The notes: a model not told the origin generated them from the sequence alone. A stretch of 64,000 nt of DNA from Actinoallomurus sp963850195 (GCA_963850195.1 CAWKKD010000001.1:62001-126000), one strand, 5' to 3'. Shown: positions 16,792-27,962, numbered from the stretch's first letter. Made by a program: numbers and translations.

Positions 16792-17277
16792 TCAGGCGGG
16801 GCGCGGACGGGGCACGGGCTTGGCGCCGCAGAGGGCGAAAAGGTCCAGGGTGTGGATGCCGAGCGCGGTGCAGGCCTCGCCGGTCGGGGTGTAGACGACG
16901 TCGTCGACGCCCGCCGCCTGCTCGTCGATGAGCATCGTGAGGTCGTCGGGCAGCATCAGCGGCGCCACCAGGTCGGCCGGGTAGTCAGTGACCTCGTTGA
17001 CGAGATCGTCGGGCGCGTACATCACGGTCATGACGTCGAGCGCGCCGGCCACCGATCGCAGCGAGGGCCAGGTGCCGGCGATCACGATCATGGCGCCGAT
17101 CCGGCTCGTCTGCGGCGGCCGGCCGGCGTACAGGCGCGTGCTCAGGCACCGCCCCGGAGGCAGCCCGAGCACGTCCGGCAACTCATCCGCGCTGGTGATC
17201 AGGCGTGGGAGCCGCACGATCTCGTGGGCCGTCTGGCTTTCGAGCAGCAGCCGATGAATGGAGAGTGCGTCCTTCAT
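16792..17277 (-). CDS. YbaK/EbsC-like aminoacyl-tRNA deacylase-domain protein
   Basis: The 161-aa protein begins DALSIHRLLLESQTAHEIVRL and contains DELPDVLGLPPGRCLSTRLY and DDVVYTPTGEACTALGIHT, the pattern of actinobacterial YbaK-type proteins encoded beside the CCA-adding enzyme. The family hydrolyses mischarged tRNAs. The activity of this branch is not established and the conserved catalytic Lys of YbaK is not obvious. It is transcribed divergently from cca. Confidence 0.65.
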   Translation of the reverse strand: MKDALSIHRLLLESQTAHEIVRLPRLITSADELPDVLGLPPGRCLSTRLYAGRPPQTSRIGAMIVIAGTWPSLRSVAGALDVMTVMYAPDDLVNEVTDYPADLVAPLMLPDDLTMLIDEQAAGVDDVVYTPTGEACTALGIHTLDLFALCGAKPVPRPRPA

Positions 17278-17351
17278 GGTCGTCCCCGATCACTCGACGG
17301 TATCCCTAATCGGTTTTGCCTGTCACCTGCGAGGATCTACGCTCGATTGCC

Positions 17352-18779
17352 GTGCCGAATGACGAGCAGACCTCCGAGCAGAACGCGGCGATCACCGCGC
17401 TGCTGAGCCGTGTGACCCCACTCGCCGACGACCTCGGCAGGAGGTTCTCCGCCGCAGGTCACGAGCTCGCCCTCGTCGGTGGTCCGGTACGTGACGTCCT
17501 ACTCGGACGCCCGGTCAGCGACCTCGACTTCACCACCGACGCCCACCCCGAGCGGATCCTCGAGATCGTCGAGGGCTGGGCCGACGCCGTATGGACGATC
17601 GGTATCGAGTTCGGCACGATCGGCATGCGCAAGGGCGAGCACCAGGTCGAGGTCACGACCTACCGCAGCGAGTCCTATGACCCCAAGTCACGCAAGCCAG
17701 AGGTTTCCTACGGTACCTCCCTGGACGATGACCTGGGCCGACGCGACTTCGCCGTCAACGCGATGGCCGCTCGGATGCCGGGCCACACGTTCGTCGACCT
17801 GTTCGGCGGCCTGACCGACCTGCGGGCGCAGGTGATCCGTACGCCGGGGCGCCCCGAGGACTCCTTCGGCGACGACCCGCTGCGGATGCTGCGGGCCGCG
17901 AGGTTCGCCTCGCAGCTCGGCTTCACCGTCGCGCCGGAGACGGTGGCCGCGATGACCGAGATGGCCGCCCGCATCGAGATCGTCTCGGCCGAGCGGATCC
18001 GCGACGAGCTGTCGAAGCTGGTCGTCGGCGCGAATCCGCGCGCGGGCCTGGCGCTGCTCGTCGCCACCGGGCTCGCCGAGCACGTGCTCCCCGAGCTGCC
18101 CAAGCTCCGGCTCGAGATCGACGAGCACCACCGGCACAAGGACGTCTACGAGCACTCGCTGATCGTCCTGGAGCAGGCCATCGCGCAGGAGGAGGACGGC
18201 CCGGACCTCGTCCTGCGCCTGGCCGCCCTGCTGCACGACATCGGCAAGCCCAAGACGCGGTCGTTCGTCGAGGGCGGCCGGGTGACCTTCCACCACCACG
18301 AGGTCGTGGGCGCGTCGATGACCAAGGCGCGGCTCACCGCGCTGCGCTACCCGAAGGACGTCATTTCCGACGTCTCACGGCTCGTCGAGCTGCACCTGCG
18401 CTTCCACGGCTACGGCACGGGCGAGTGGACCGACTCGGCCGTACGCCGCTACGTACGCGACGCCGGGCACCTGCTGCCCCGGCTGCACAAGCTCACCCGC
18501 GCCGACTGCACGACCCGCAACCGCAGGAAGGCCACCGCGCTGGCCCGCACCTACGATGAGCTCGAGCGGCGCATCGCGCGGCTGGGGCAGGAGGAGGAGC
18601 TGGCCAAGATCCGGCCCGAGCTGGACGGCAACGAGATCCAGAAGATCCTGGGCATCCCGCCGGGCCCGGCCGTCGGCAACGCCTACCGCTTCCTGCTGGA
18701 CCTGCGCCTCGACCGCGGGCCGATCGGCCCCGAGGCCGCCGCCGAGGCCCTGCGGGAATGGGCCCGCGAACAGGAGTGA
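17352..18779 (+). CDS. cca: CCA tRNA nucleotidyltransferase
   Basis: The enzyme adds or repairs the 3'-CCA end of tRNAs. The nucleotidyltransferase head has LVGGPVRDVLLGRPVSDLDF with the DxD metal site, then RRDFAVNAMA and DPLRMLRAARFASQLGF. An HD domain (LLHDIGKPKTR, with HHHEVVGA) follows, as in actinobacterial enzymes with phosphohydrolase-like domains. The GTG at 17352 (475 aa) is chosen; a TTG 12 codons upstream is possible. bioA begins three bases after the stop codon. The tRNA-Ser in this window lacks an encoded CCA, consistent with a need for this enzyme. Confidence 0.95.
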   Translation: MPNDEQTSEQNAAITALLSRVTPLADDLGRRFSAAGHELALVGGPVRDVLLGRPVSDLDFTTDAHPERILEIVEGWADAVWTIGIEFGTIGMRKGEHQVEVTTYRSESYDPKSRKPEVSYGTSLDDDLGRRDFAVNAMAARMPGHTFVDLFGGLTDLRAQVIRTPGRPEDSFGDDPLRMLRAARFASQLGFTVAPETVAAMTEMAARIEIVSAERIRDELSKLVVGANPRAGLALLVATGLAEHVLPELPKLRLEIDEHHRHKDVYEHSLIVLEQAIAQEEDGPDLVLRLAALLHDIGKPKTRSFVEGGRVTFHHHEVVGASMTKARLTALRYPKDVISDVSRLVELHLRFHGYGTGEWTDSAVRRYVRDAGHLLPRLHKLTRADCTTRNRRKATALARTYDELERRIARLGQEEELAKIRPELDGNEIQKILGIPPGPAVGNAYRFLLDLRLDRGPIGPEAAAEALREWAREQE

Positions 18780-18781
18780 AC

Positions 18782-20047
18782 ATGTCACCCGACGAACTGC
18801 TGGTCTTCGACCGCGAGCACATCTGGCACCCGTACGCCCCCATGCCGGCGACGACGCCCGTCCACCCGGTCGTGTCGGCGAGCGGCGTACGCCTGATGCT
18901 CGCCGACGGCCGGGAGCTCGTCGACGGCATGTCGTCGTGGTGGGCCGCGATCCACGGCTACCGGCATCCGGCGCTGGACGCGGCCATCACCGAGCAGCTC
19001 GGGTCGATGGCGCACGTGATGTTCGGCGGGCTGACGCACCCGCTCGCCGTACGCCTGGCCCGCCTGCTGGTCGACCTGACGCCCGAGCCGCTCACGAAGG
19101 TGTTCTTCGCCGACTCCGGGTCCGTGTCGGTCGAGGTCGCGATCAAGATGGCGCTGCAGTACTGGCGCTCGCGCGGCCGTACCGGCAAGACCCGCCTGCT
19201 CACCGTGCGCGGCGGCTACCACGGCGACACGTTCGGCGCGATGGCGGTGTGCGACCCGGACGGCGGCATGCACCACCTGTGGGCCGACCTGCTGCCCGAG
19301 CACGTCTTCGCGCCGGTGCCGCCCGCCACGTACGACGCCGCGTACGCCGCCGAGCTCGAGCGCCTCGTCGCAGGGCATGCGGCCGAGCTCGCCGCGATCA
19401 TCGTGGAGCCCGTCGTCCAGGGCGCGGGCGGTATGCGCTTCTACGACCCGGCGTGGCTGACCGCGATGCGCGCGCTCGCCGACCGGCACGACGTGCTGCT
19501 GATCTTCGACGAGATCGCCACCGGGTTCGGCCGCAGCGGCACGCTGTTCGGCTGCGACCACGCGGGCGTCGTGCCCGACATCATGTGCCTCGGTAAGGCG
19601 CTCACCGGCGGCTACCTGACCATGGCCGCCACCCTGTGCACCGACCGCGTCGCCCGTGGGATCAGCGAGGGCGAGGCGGGCGTGCTCATGCACGGCCCGA
19701 CGTACATGGCCAACCCGCTCGCGTGCGCGGTTGCGATCGCCTCCATCGGGCTGCTCGCCGAGCGCGACTGGCGGGCCGAGGTCGGCGGCATCGAGAAGGC
19801 GCTCACCGACGGCCTCGAGCCCGCGCGCGGCCTGCCCGGCGTGACCGACGTACGGGTCCTCGGCGCGATCGGGGTGATCGAGACCGCAGAGCCGGTCGAC
19901 ATGGCCAGAGTCCAGGACACCGTCATGGCGCACGGCGTGTGGCTGCGGCCGTTCCGTAACCTCATCTACACGATGCCGCCGTACGTCACCGGGCCCGACG
20001 ACCTCGCCCGGATCACCGGGGCGATGGTGGCCGCCGCCGGCGCCTGA
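18782..20047 (+). CDS. bioA: Adenosylmethionine-8-amino-7-oxononanoate aminotransferase
   Basis: BioA is the PLP-dependent aminotransferase that makes 7,8-diaminopelargonic acid in biotin synthesis, with SAM as amino donor. Family hallmarks are IWHPYAPM near the N-terminus, DGMSSWWAAIHGYRHP, GGYHGDTFGAMAVCD, LLIFDEIATGFGRSG and LGKALTGGYLTMAAT, which holds the PLP lysine. The ATG at 18782 directly follows cca. Other bio genes are not in this window, and the next gene is convergent with only four bases between them. Confidence 0.92.
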   Translation: MSPDELLVFDREHIWHPYAPMPATTPVHPVVSASGVRLMLADGRELVDGMSSWWAAIHGYRHPALDAAITEQLGSMAHVMFGGLTHPLAVRLARLLVDLTPEPLTKVFFADSGSVSVEVAIKMALQYWRSRGRTGKTRLLTVRGGYHGDTFGAMAVCDPDGGMHHLWADLLPEHVFAPVPPATYDAAYAAELERLVAGHAAELAAIIVEPVVQGAGGMRFYDPAWLTAMRALADRHDVLLIFDEIATGFGRSGTLFGCDHAGVVPDIMCLGKALTGGYLTMAATLCTDRVARGISEGEAGVLMHGPTYMANPLACAVAIASIGLLAERDWRAEVGGIEKALTDGLEPARGLPGVTDVRVLGAIGVIETAEPVDMARVQDTVMAHGVWLRPFRNLIYTMPPYVTGPDDLARITGAMVAAAGA

Positions 20048-20051
20048 CCCG

Positions 20052-21368
20052 TCAGCAGGCCGGGGCGTCCGTGGACTCCCGCGAACCGGCGGCCGAGGCC
20101 GGGACGCCACGTACGGCGAGCCGGTAGCCGAGCGCGGCGAGGGCGTAGCCGACGCCGATGACGGCCAGCGCGGGGTAGGACTTCCCGCTGGGCGGCAGGA
20201 TCGCCGCGGCGACCGCGAACCCGGCCACGAACAGGCCGTTGAAGAGCATGTCGTAGAAGGAGAAGACCCGGCCGCGGTAGGCGTCCAGCACGACCGTCTG
20301 CACGACCGTGTCGACGCAGAGCTTCACGCCCTGCGACACGACGCCCAGCACGAAGGCGCCGATGACGAACGGCACCGGGGAGAACGGCGCGGCCAGCGCC
20401 GCCTCGGCCACCGCCGCGAAGGCGAGCTGCCCGGTGATCCAGGTCTCCTTGCGGATCCACTCGGTGACCGCCGGGGTGATCACGGCGGCCAGGAAGTACC
20501 CGAGGCCCGACACGACGAGCACCAGCGCGAAGCCGCCGAGCCCGGTCTCCGCGCTCGAGGTGAAGGTGTTGCGGAAGAGCAGCACGGTCATGATCGTCGT
20601 GATGCCGTAGAGGAACCGGTGTGCGCCGATCGCACCGAGCGCAGCGGCGGCCGTACGGCGCTCGCGGATGTGCCGGGCGCCGTCGAGCAGGCCGAGCAGG
20701 ACCCTGCGCACCGTCTCGCGGGCCTCCGGGCGCCCGGCGCGCAGCTCGGGCCCGAGGAGGTCGCGGCCGAGCGTACGCGCCGTGAGAGAGGTGAGGACGT
20801 ACGCGGCGGCCGCGCACAGCAGGATCAGTGCCGTGCCGTCGCCGTCGGCGCCGAACGCCAGCCGCAGCAGGTAGCCGAGTCCGGCGCCCGCGAACGAGGC
20901 CATCGTGCCCGAGGTGACCGAGACGGCGTTGGCGGTGATCAACTCGTTCCGCCCGACCACGTGCGGGAGGGCGGCCGACAGCGCGGACAGGAAGAACCGG
21001 TTGACGCCCAGCACCAGGAGCGAGGCCAGGAGGAAGGGCACCCCGTCGTGCCCGTACGCGAGCAGCGCCGCGGTCGCGATCACCAGGACCGCGCGGATCA
21101 GCGGCGCGAAGGCGAGGATCTGGCGGCGCCGCCACCGGTCGATGAAGACACCGACGAACGGGCCGAGGACGGAGTAGGGCAGCAGGAGCACGGCCGCGGT
21201 CACGGCGGCCTCGGCGGCGGTGGCCTCCTGCTCGGGGGAGAACAGGACATAACCCGCGACGCCCACCTGGAAGACACCGTCGGACAGGGCAGAGACGATC
21301 CGTGTGGCGAACAGGCGGCGGAAGTCCCGACCCCTGATGACCAGCCGCAGGTCGGTCACGTAGGACAC
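20052..21368 (-). CDS. MFS transporter
   Basis: A 438-aa polytopic membrane protein with the MFS loop FIDRWRRRQILAFAPLIRA between early helices, preceded by PYSVLGPFVGVF, and roughly 10-12 hydrophobic stretches. The N-terminal RDFRRLFATRIVSALSDG resembles actinobacterial drug/export-type MFS members. The substrate is unknown. It stands alone, converging on bioA. Confidence 0.85.
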   Translation of the reverse strand: MSYVTDLRLVIRGRDFRRLFATRIVSALSDGVFQVGVAGYVLFSPEQEATAAEAAVTAAVLLLPYSVLGPFVGVFIDRWRRRQILAFAPLIRAVLVIATAALLAYGHDGVPFLLASLLVLGVNRFFLSALSAALPHVVGRNELITANAVSVTSGTMASFAGAGLGYLLRLAFGADGDGTALILLCAAAAYVLTSLTARTLGRDLLGPELRAGRPEARETVRRVLLGLLDGARHIRERRTAAAALGAIGAHRFLYGITTIMTVLLFRNTFTSSAETGLGGFALVLVVSGLGYFLAAVITPAVTEWIRKETWITGQLAFAAVAEAALAAPFSPVPFVIGAFVLGVVSQGVKLCVDTVVQTVVLDAYRGRVFSFYDMLFNGLFVAGFAVAAAILPPSGKSYPALAVIGVGYALAALGYRLAVRGVPASAAGSRESTDAPAC

Positions 21369-21403
21369 CGCATCAGCCTAGGGCCTGTCCGTGGCCTGTA
21401 CCG

Positions 21404-21446
21404 ACGCGAAACGGCCGGTCGCCCCCTGAGGGGACGACCGGCCGTT
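21404..21446 (-). terminator. Terminator of the peptide ABC transporter operon
   Basis: A 12-bp stem (AACGGCCGGTCG / CGACCGGCCGTT, 21410-21421 with 21435-21446) with additional CCCC/GGGG pairing inside the loop; on the minus strand TTTCGCG follows. Confidence 0.8.
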
Positions 21447-21464
21447 GCCGTGCGGGGTGTCGGG

Positions 21465-22430
21465 TCAGCCGACCCGGACACGGGGATCGAGGACCGAGTA
21501 GAACATGTCCACGATCAGGTTCGCGATCACGATGAAGAGCGCAACGAAGATCGTGCAACCGATGATCGTCGGGGTGTCACCGACGTTCAGCGAGTGCACG
21601 ATGAGGCCGCCGAACCCGTTCAGACCGAACACCGACTCGGTGACCAGCGTGCCACCGATCAGCGCGCCGATGTCGATGCCGAACTGCGTGATGACCGGCG
21701 TGAGCGCGGCGCGCAGCCCGTGACGGTAGACCACCCGTCGCTCCGGCAGGCCCTTGGCACGCGCCGTCCTGATGTAGTCCTCACCGAGCACCTCGAGCAT
21801 GGAGCTACGGGTCAGCCGCGTGTACGTGGCGGTCATCAGGTAGGCGAGCGCGGCCCAGGGCAGCAGCATCCGCGACAGGAACAGTCCCGGATCGCCGAAC
21901 GGGCTTCCGGGCTGACCCACGTCGAACAGGTTGATCCCCGCGCTGGTACGCAGCTTGAAGAAGAACGTGTACATGAGGGTCAGTGCGAGGACCGCCGGGG
22001 GGACGGAGATGCCGATCAGGACGAAGACCGTGGAGGCCCGGTCGAAGAGGCTGCGCGCCTTCGTGGCGCTGAGCACGCCGGTGACGATGCCGAAGCACAG
22101 CCACACGATGCCCGCGCCGAAGACGAGCCACATCGTGGTCGGCAGCGCCCCCTGGATCAGCGTCCAGACGCTGGTACCGCCGTTGACGTAGGACTTGCCG
22201 AGGTCGAACTTCAGCAGGTGACCCATGTAGCGGCCGTACTGGACCGGGAGTGGGTCGTCCAGGCCCAGCGCCTTGTGGATCGCGTTGACGGTCTGCTGCG
22301 TGGCGCGCTGGCCCGCGATCGCACGTGCCGGGTCGTTGGGCACCCAGTACGCGAGAACGAACACGCTCGTCGAGACGAGCCACAGGGTGAGTACGCCGAG
22401 TAGCAGACGGCGCACGATGAATCGGAACAT
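21465..22430 (-). CDS. Peptide/oligopeptide ABC transporter permease (DppB/OppB type)
   Basis: A 321-aa inner-membrane permease with the N-terminal helix RRLLLGVLTLWLVSTSVFVL, the typical DDPLPVQYGRYMGHLLKFDLG segment and the EAA-like loop LGEDYIRTARAKGLPERRV that contacts the ATPases. It pairs with the DppC-type gene ten bases upstream. It is the last gene of the leftward operon. Confidence 0.93.
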   Translation of the reverse strand: MFRFIVRRLLLGVLTLWLVSTSVFVLAYWVPNDPARAIAGQRATQQTVNAIHKALGLDDPLPVQYGRYMGHLLKFDLGKSYVNGGTSVWTLIQGALPTTMWLVFGAGIVWLCFGIVTGVLSATKARSLFDRASTVFVLIGISVPPAVLALTLMYTFFFKLRTSAGINLFDVGQPGSPFGDPGLFLSRMLLPWAALAYLMTATYTRLTRSSMLEVLGEDYIRTARAKGLPERRVVYRHGLRAALTPVITQFGIDIGALIGGTLVTESVFGLNGFGGLIVHSLNVGDTPTIIGCTIFVALFIVIANLIVDMFYSVLDPRVRVG

Positions 22431-22439
22431 CGTCGTGAC

Positions 22440-23396
22440 CTACTTTCCGGCCTTGGCGAGGACGCGCTCGCTGCGAGGGTCGAGGGCGTCGCGCACACCG
22501 TCACCGAGCATGTTGAATGCCAGCGTGGTGAGCAGGAGCAGCCCGCTCGGGACGAACAGGTACCACCATGCGAACCGGTAGTACTGGGTCGACTCGCTGA
22601 GCATGCCGCCCCAGGTCGGGATGCGGATGTCGACGCCGGCGCCGAGGAAGGTCAGCGTCGACTCGGTCACGATCGCCGTGGGGATCAGCAGTGACGCCAG
22701 CACGATCACCGGGGCGAGCAGGTTCGGCAGGATGTCGATCACCATGATGCGCAGGTTGCCCGCGCCGAGGGATCGAGCCGCCTCGATATACTCCCTGGCC
22801 TTGATCTGGATGACCTGGCCGCGCACGATTCGGGCGATCGAGGCGAAGGAGAACGCGGAGATGACCGTGATCTCCATCGTCTCGCTCGGGCCGATCGTGG
22901 CGGCCGCGACGAGTGCCACGATCAGGTACGGGAACGAGAGCACGATCTCCAGCACGCGGGAGATCGCGGTGTCCAGCCAGCCGGAGAAGTAGCCGGCGAG
23001 CAGGCCGACGGTCACGCCGACGATGGTGGCGACCAGGGTGGACAGCAGGCCCACGACCAGGGAGACACGGGCGCCGTACACGGCGCGGGAGAAGATGTCC
23101 CGGCCCAGCTCGTCGGTGCCGAGCAGGTACTTGGAGCCCGGCCCGATCGGCAGGCCGTCGGGGTCCAGCCCGGTGTTGGTGTTGGTCTTGGTCGGGTCGG
23201 TGCCGAAAAAGTGGGTCAGCACCGGCGCGAAGAGCGCCATCAGGATGATCAAAACGATGACCACCGCCGAGATGATGGCGATCTTGTCTTGGCGCAGGCG
23301 GGCCCAGGCGAGCTGCCAGGGCGTACGCCCTTGGATGCTGCGGGCCGGCTTGGCGTCGGCCGGTTCGACCTCGGCCGCGAGATCAGTCAGGCTCAT
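22440..23396 (-). CDS. Peptide/oligopeptide ABC transporter permease (DppC/OppC type)
   Basis: A 318-aa permease with the OppC N-terminal segment WQLAWARLRQDKIAIISA, then LLGTDELGRDIFSRAVYGAR and the EAA loop REYIEAARSLGAGNLRIM. The ATG start is chosen because the conserved protein begins there; the open frame upstream overlaps the end of the ATPase gene and looks spurious. It forms a heterodimeric channel with the DppB-type protein. Confidence 0.93.
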   Translation of the reverse strand: MSLTDLAAEVEPADAKPARSIQGRTPWQLAWARLRQDKIAIISAVVIVLIILMALFAPVLTHFFGTDPTKTNTNTGLDPDGLPIGPGSKYLLGTDELGRDIFSRAVYGARVSLVVGLLSTLVATIVGVTVGLLAGYFSGWLDTAISRVLEIVLSFPYLIVALVAAATIGPSETMEITVISAFSFASIARIVRGQVIQIKAREYIEAARSLGAGNLRIMVIDILPNLLAPVIVLASLLIPTAIVTESTLTFLGAGVDIRIPTWGGMLSESTQYYRFAWWYLFVPSGLLLLTTLAFNMLGDGVRDALDPRSERVLAKAGK

Positions 23397-23410
23397 GATG
23401 ACTTCCTGGG

Positions 23411-24486
<1,076 letters not shown>

Positions 24487-24490
<4 letters not shown>

Positions 24491-25590
24491 CGTGCGACCG
24501 CTCCCTTCACGTCGGCGCTGATCTGATCGGCGAGCTTCTGTGCCGCGCCGGTCGTACGGCCCTCGCCAACGGCCTGGGCACGCAGGCTCTCGGGCTCGGC
24601 ACCGAGCCCGACCGCCGCCTTGGGCAGCCAGCACGACGAGTCGTGCCACGCTCCGAGCTGGTCACCGGCGCCCACCGGCTGCGCCGGCGGCTCCTCGGTG
24701 AGGCACTTGTCCATGACGTAGGCGCAGCGCGGGTGGAAGGAGCACCCGGACGGTACGTTGATGAGGCTCGGCGGCTGACCGGGGATCGGCGTCAGCCGGT
24801 CGCTCACGCTGGTGGAGTCCGGGATGGACTCCAGCAGGCCCTTCGCGTACGGGTGGTGCGGCCGGTAGTACAGCGAGCGCCGGTCCGTCTGTTCCACCGG
24901 CTTGCCGGCGTACATGACGAGGACGTCATCGGCGATGTCGGCGATCACACCGAGGTCGTGCGTGATCATGATCAGCGCGGTGTCGAACTCCCGCTGCAAC
25001 CGCTGCATCAGGTCGAGGATCTGTGCCTGGACCGTGGCGTCCAGCGCCGTCGTCGGCTCGTCCGCGATGATGAGTTTGGGGTTGAGCGCCAGCGCCATGG
25101 CGATCATGGCACGCTGCCGCATACCGCCGGAGAACTGGTGGGGGAAGTCGTCCACGCGCCGGTCCGGCTGCGGAATGCCGACCATCCCGAGCAGATCGAT
25201 GGCGCGCTTGCGGGCCTCGGCCTTGCTGACCTCAGGCTCATGCGTACGGATCATCTCGATGATCTGCCAGCCGATCTTGTACAGCGGATGCAGGCTGGAC
25301 AGCGGGTCCTGGAAGATCATGCCGATCTGTGCGCCACGGACCCGGCGGAGCTGCTCGGTGTTCATCGTGAGCAGGTCCTGGCCCTCGAAGAGCGCGGTGC
25401 CGCTGACGCGTGCACCGGCGTTGAGGCCCATCAGCGTCTGCGTGGAGACGCTCTTGCCGGAGCCGGATTCACCGACGATTCCGAGCGTACGACCGGAATC
25501 GATGGCGAAGCTGATCCCGCGAACCGCTTGAACGATGCCGTCCGAGGTATGAAAGGAGACCTTTAGGTCGGTGACCTCGAGAAGGCTCAT
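24487..25590 (-). CDS. Peptide ABC transporter ATP-binding protein (OppD type)
   Basis: A 367-aa ATPase with Walker A GESGSGKSVSTQTLMGL, signature FSGGMRQRAMIAMAL and Walker B LIIADEPTTALD, then the C-terminal domain with SGCSFHPRCAYVMDKC. The sequence VRGISFAIDSGRTLGIVGE is typical OppD/DppD. It heterodimerises with the OppF-type protein to drive import of peptides or similar solutes. Confidence 0.94.
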
Positions 25591-25688
25591 GCTTCTCCCC
25601 CTGAGGGATTGTGTGAATTAGGTTTCACAGACTAGGCGGTGGGGTGAACGGGTTCGTAGGCCCGTGACCTAGGACTATCCCGAACACC

Positions 25689-25730
25689 AGTGTGGGCGGG
25701 CATACCGTGTTGGTTGTGCCCGCCCACACC
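25689..25730 (-). terminator. Hairpin between solute-binding protein gene and oppD
   Basis: A perfect 12-bp stem (TGTGGGCGGGCA / TGCCCGCCCACA) with a 14-base loop directly after the binding-protein gene. No strong T-tract follows. Such intercistronic hairpins commonly keep binding-protein mRNA in excess over the rest of the operon. Confidence 0.65.
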
Positions 25731-25750
25731 AGATCACCCAGCTGATTGAC

Positions 25751-27556
25751 CTACTTGCTCAGCCAAATGTTGCTGTAGTCGTACAGGGACGACGTCTGCA
25801 TGTACAGCGCGTTGTGCACCCGGTTGGACCGGGTCAGCGGCGTGTCCTGTCGCATGAACGGAACGAATGCCGCGTCCTTCATGATCTGCTGGTCGGCCTG
25901 GCCCCAGAGCTTGGCGGCCTCGTCCTGCGACTTGGCGGCCAGGGCCTGGTCGATCAGCTTGTTGGTGACCGGGCTGTTGTAGCAGCCGTAGTTGGTCGAG
26001 CCCTCACCGCAGGTACGGCCGTCGAACAGCGGCACGAGGAACGCGCGACCGTTGTTGCCGGGCCAGTCGGCGTTCCAGCCGGGGGCGGCGATGTCCCACT
26101 TGCCTTCCTTCGAGGCGGCAGTGGTGGAGAGGAACTTGCCGTAGAAGTCGTCCGGCGTGGTCGACACCAGCTTGGTGCTGATCCCGCAGGCCTTCAGGTT
26201 GTCCGCGACCGACTGCGTCACCTTGGGGTGGTTGCTGGAGTTACGGAAGACGTAGGTCAGCGACAGGCTGGAGATGCCGACCTCCTTCATGCCCGCGGCC
26301 AGAGACGCCTTGCACTTGGCGGCGTCACCCTGGTGGTTCGTCGTCGGGTACAGGTCCGACGGCTGGTAGCCGGTGCTACCCGGGGGGATCGCCGTGGTCA
26401 GCGGCTTGTTGATGCTGGTGCCGCCGTAGATCTTCGCCAGCGCGTCCTTGTTGATCGCGTACTCGACGGCCTGACGGATCTTCAGGTTCGCCATCGCCTT
26501 GTTGTTGTTCGGGCTCTGGAAGTTGAACCGAAGGTGCGGGTTGGAGTTCGCGCCCGGGAAGATGCCGAGGCGCTTGTCCTTGTTGGCCTTCATCGTGGCG
26601 ATGGTGGTCGTCGGCACCGCGTGGTCCCACAGAAGGTCGGCCGTACCGGCCTCGACCTGCTGCTCAGCGGCGTCCGGCGAAGCCTGACCCTCGGTGACCT
26701 GGATGCCGTCGACGTAGGCCTTGCGCAGCGGGTCGGTGTCGGCCTTCCACGCAGGGTTGCGGCCCAGGTCGATCTCCTTGGTGGCCACGTACTTGGTGAT
26801 CTGGTACGGGCCGTCGGAGATCGTGTGCTGGCGGAGCTGGTCGCCGTCCGGCACGTAGGCGTCGTACTCCTTCGGCGCCGGCGTGGCGAAGGACATCGCC
26901 ATGATGTTGACGAAGTCGGTGGCCGGCTGCGTCAGCTTGAAGACCACGGTCTGGTCGTCCTTGGCCATCATGCCGGGGACGTCGTGGTCGTTCTGGTACG
27001 CCGCCATCGCCTTGGCGTCGTCCTTGCCCACCTTGGCGTAGCCGTCGCAGTACGCGGACATGCCCACGATGGTCTGCTTGTAGTAGCCGGCGCCGCCCGA
27101 GGTCCCGTTGGGGTTCGGGTTGCACAGCCGCTTGATGCCGCGGACCACGTCACCGGCGACGACGTCGCGCGCCGGCTGGGTGTTCCACTGGACGCCGGGG
27201 CGCAGCTTGATCGTGTAGGTCTTGCCGTCCGCACTGATTCCGCCGTTGGCGGTCGTCGGCATTTCGGTGGCGATGTCCGCGACGACCTGGCTACCCTCGG
27301 CCTGGTCGTTGGACGCCTTGTAACCGAAGAGCCGACGGGCCCACACGCGCTCGAGTGAGTCGGCGACCGTGGTGTAGCCAGAGGCGGTGTCGAGGTGGTC
27401 GACGTCACCGGCGCCGACGATCTTGAGAATGCCGCCCTTCACCGGAGTGCCGCTGTCGTCGGAACTGTTTCCGCTGTTCCCGCCACAGGCGGCAAGGCCG
27501 ACAGCGAGCGTGCCGATCGCGGCTGCCGCCTTCAGCCCGGTCGTTCGAGCAGTCAT
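25751..27556 (-). CDS. Family 5 extracellular solute-binding lipoprotein of the peptide ABC transporter
   Basis: A 601-aa SBP_bac_5 protein. The N-terminus KAAAAIGTLAVGLAACGG is a lipoprotein signal with the lipidated Cys at position 24. The mature domain contains GYTTVADSLERVWARRLFGY and PGVQWNTQPARDVVAGDV, typical of the family, and near the end VPFMRQDTPLTRSNRVHN. It delivers its ligand (probably peptides; not readable from sequence) to the permease pair. It is the first and most distal gene in a leftward SBP-D-F-C-B cluster. Confidence 0.92.
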   Translation of the reverse strand: MTARTTGLKAAAAIGTLAVGLAACGGNSGNSSDDSGTPVKGGILKIVGAGDVDHLDTASGYTTVADSLERVWARRLFGYKASNDQAEGSQVVADIATEMPTTANGGISADGKTYTIKLRPGVQWNTQPARDVVAGDVVRGIKRLCNPNPNGTSGGAGYYKQTIVGMSAYCDGYAKVGKDDAKAMAAYQNDHDVPGMMAKDDQTVVFKLTQPATDFVNIMAMSFATPAPKEYDAYVPDGDQLRQHTISDGPYQITKYVATKEIDLGRNPAWKADTDPLRKAYVDGIQVTEGQASPDAAEQQVEAGTADLLWDHAVPTTTIATMKANKDKRLGIFPGANSNPHLRFNFQSPNNNKAMANLKIRQAVEYAINKDALAKIYGGTSINKPLTTAIPPGSTGYQPSDLYPTTNHQGDAAKCKASLAAGMKEVGISSLSLTYVFRNSSNHPKVTQSVADNLKACGISTKLVSTTPDDFYGKFLSTTAASKEGKWDIAAPGWNADWPGNNGRAFLVPLFDGRTCGEGSTNYGCYNSPVTNKLIDQALAAKSQDEAAKLWGQADQQIMKDAAFVPFMRQDTPLTRSNRVHNALYMQTSSLYDYSNIWLSK

Positions 27557-27890
27557 ATACGCCCTCCTCCGGCCTCCCGGCCGTCTTGCACTACAGGTTC
27601 AAGGCATGCCGGGGGAGGCACGCCTCTCAAGGTGCGAGAACACCCTGAGGCGACGTCACTGTCCAGCTCAGATTGGTAAAGACTGGGACTGGTTACTCAA
27701 CCGTTCAGATCGCGAGACAAGCCCGTGACAACGTGATGACAAACCGTTAATTGGACATAGCCCTACGTATCGCAACGAACGTTTCGTAACCGTACGGGGT
27801 CGTCTGACTGGATCCTGTGATTCCTCCTGCCTTCCCGGTCGAGGTGCGGTCTCGCGCCAAACGGGATTCTATGCAGGTAACCGCAGGTCG
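27557..27890 (-). promoter_or_regulatory. Upstream region of the peptide transporter operon
   Basis: This ~330-bp stretch holds no gene and is more AT-rich than its surroundings. It must carry the operon promoter. A possible pair on the minus strand is TTGAGT, then 16 bases, then TACCAAT, roughly 27670-27695, but this is a weak match. GGAGGAGGGCG just before 27556 supplies a ribosome binding site. Confidence 0.4.
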
Positions 27891-27900
27891 AAGACACGAA

Positions 27901-27931
27901 GAGGCCCGTACGCGGGTCGCGTACGGGCCTC
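27901..27931 (-). terminator. Terminator after ino1
   Basis: A perfect 14-bp stem (GAGGCCCGTACGCG / CGCGTACGGGCCTC) with a three-base loop, 32 bases after the ino1 stop; TTCGTGTCTTCG follows on the minus strand. Confidence 0.8.
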
Positions 27932-27962
27932 CTGCGGTCTGCTTCAGGGCGACGTCGGGGCG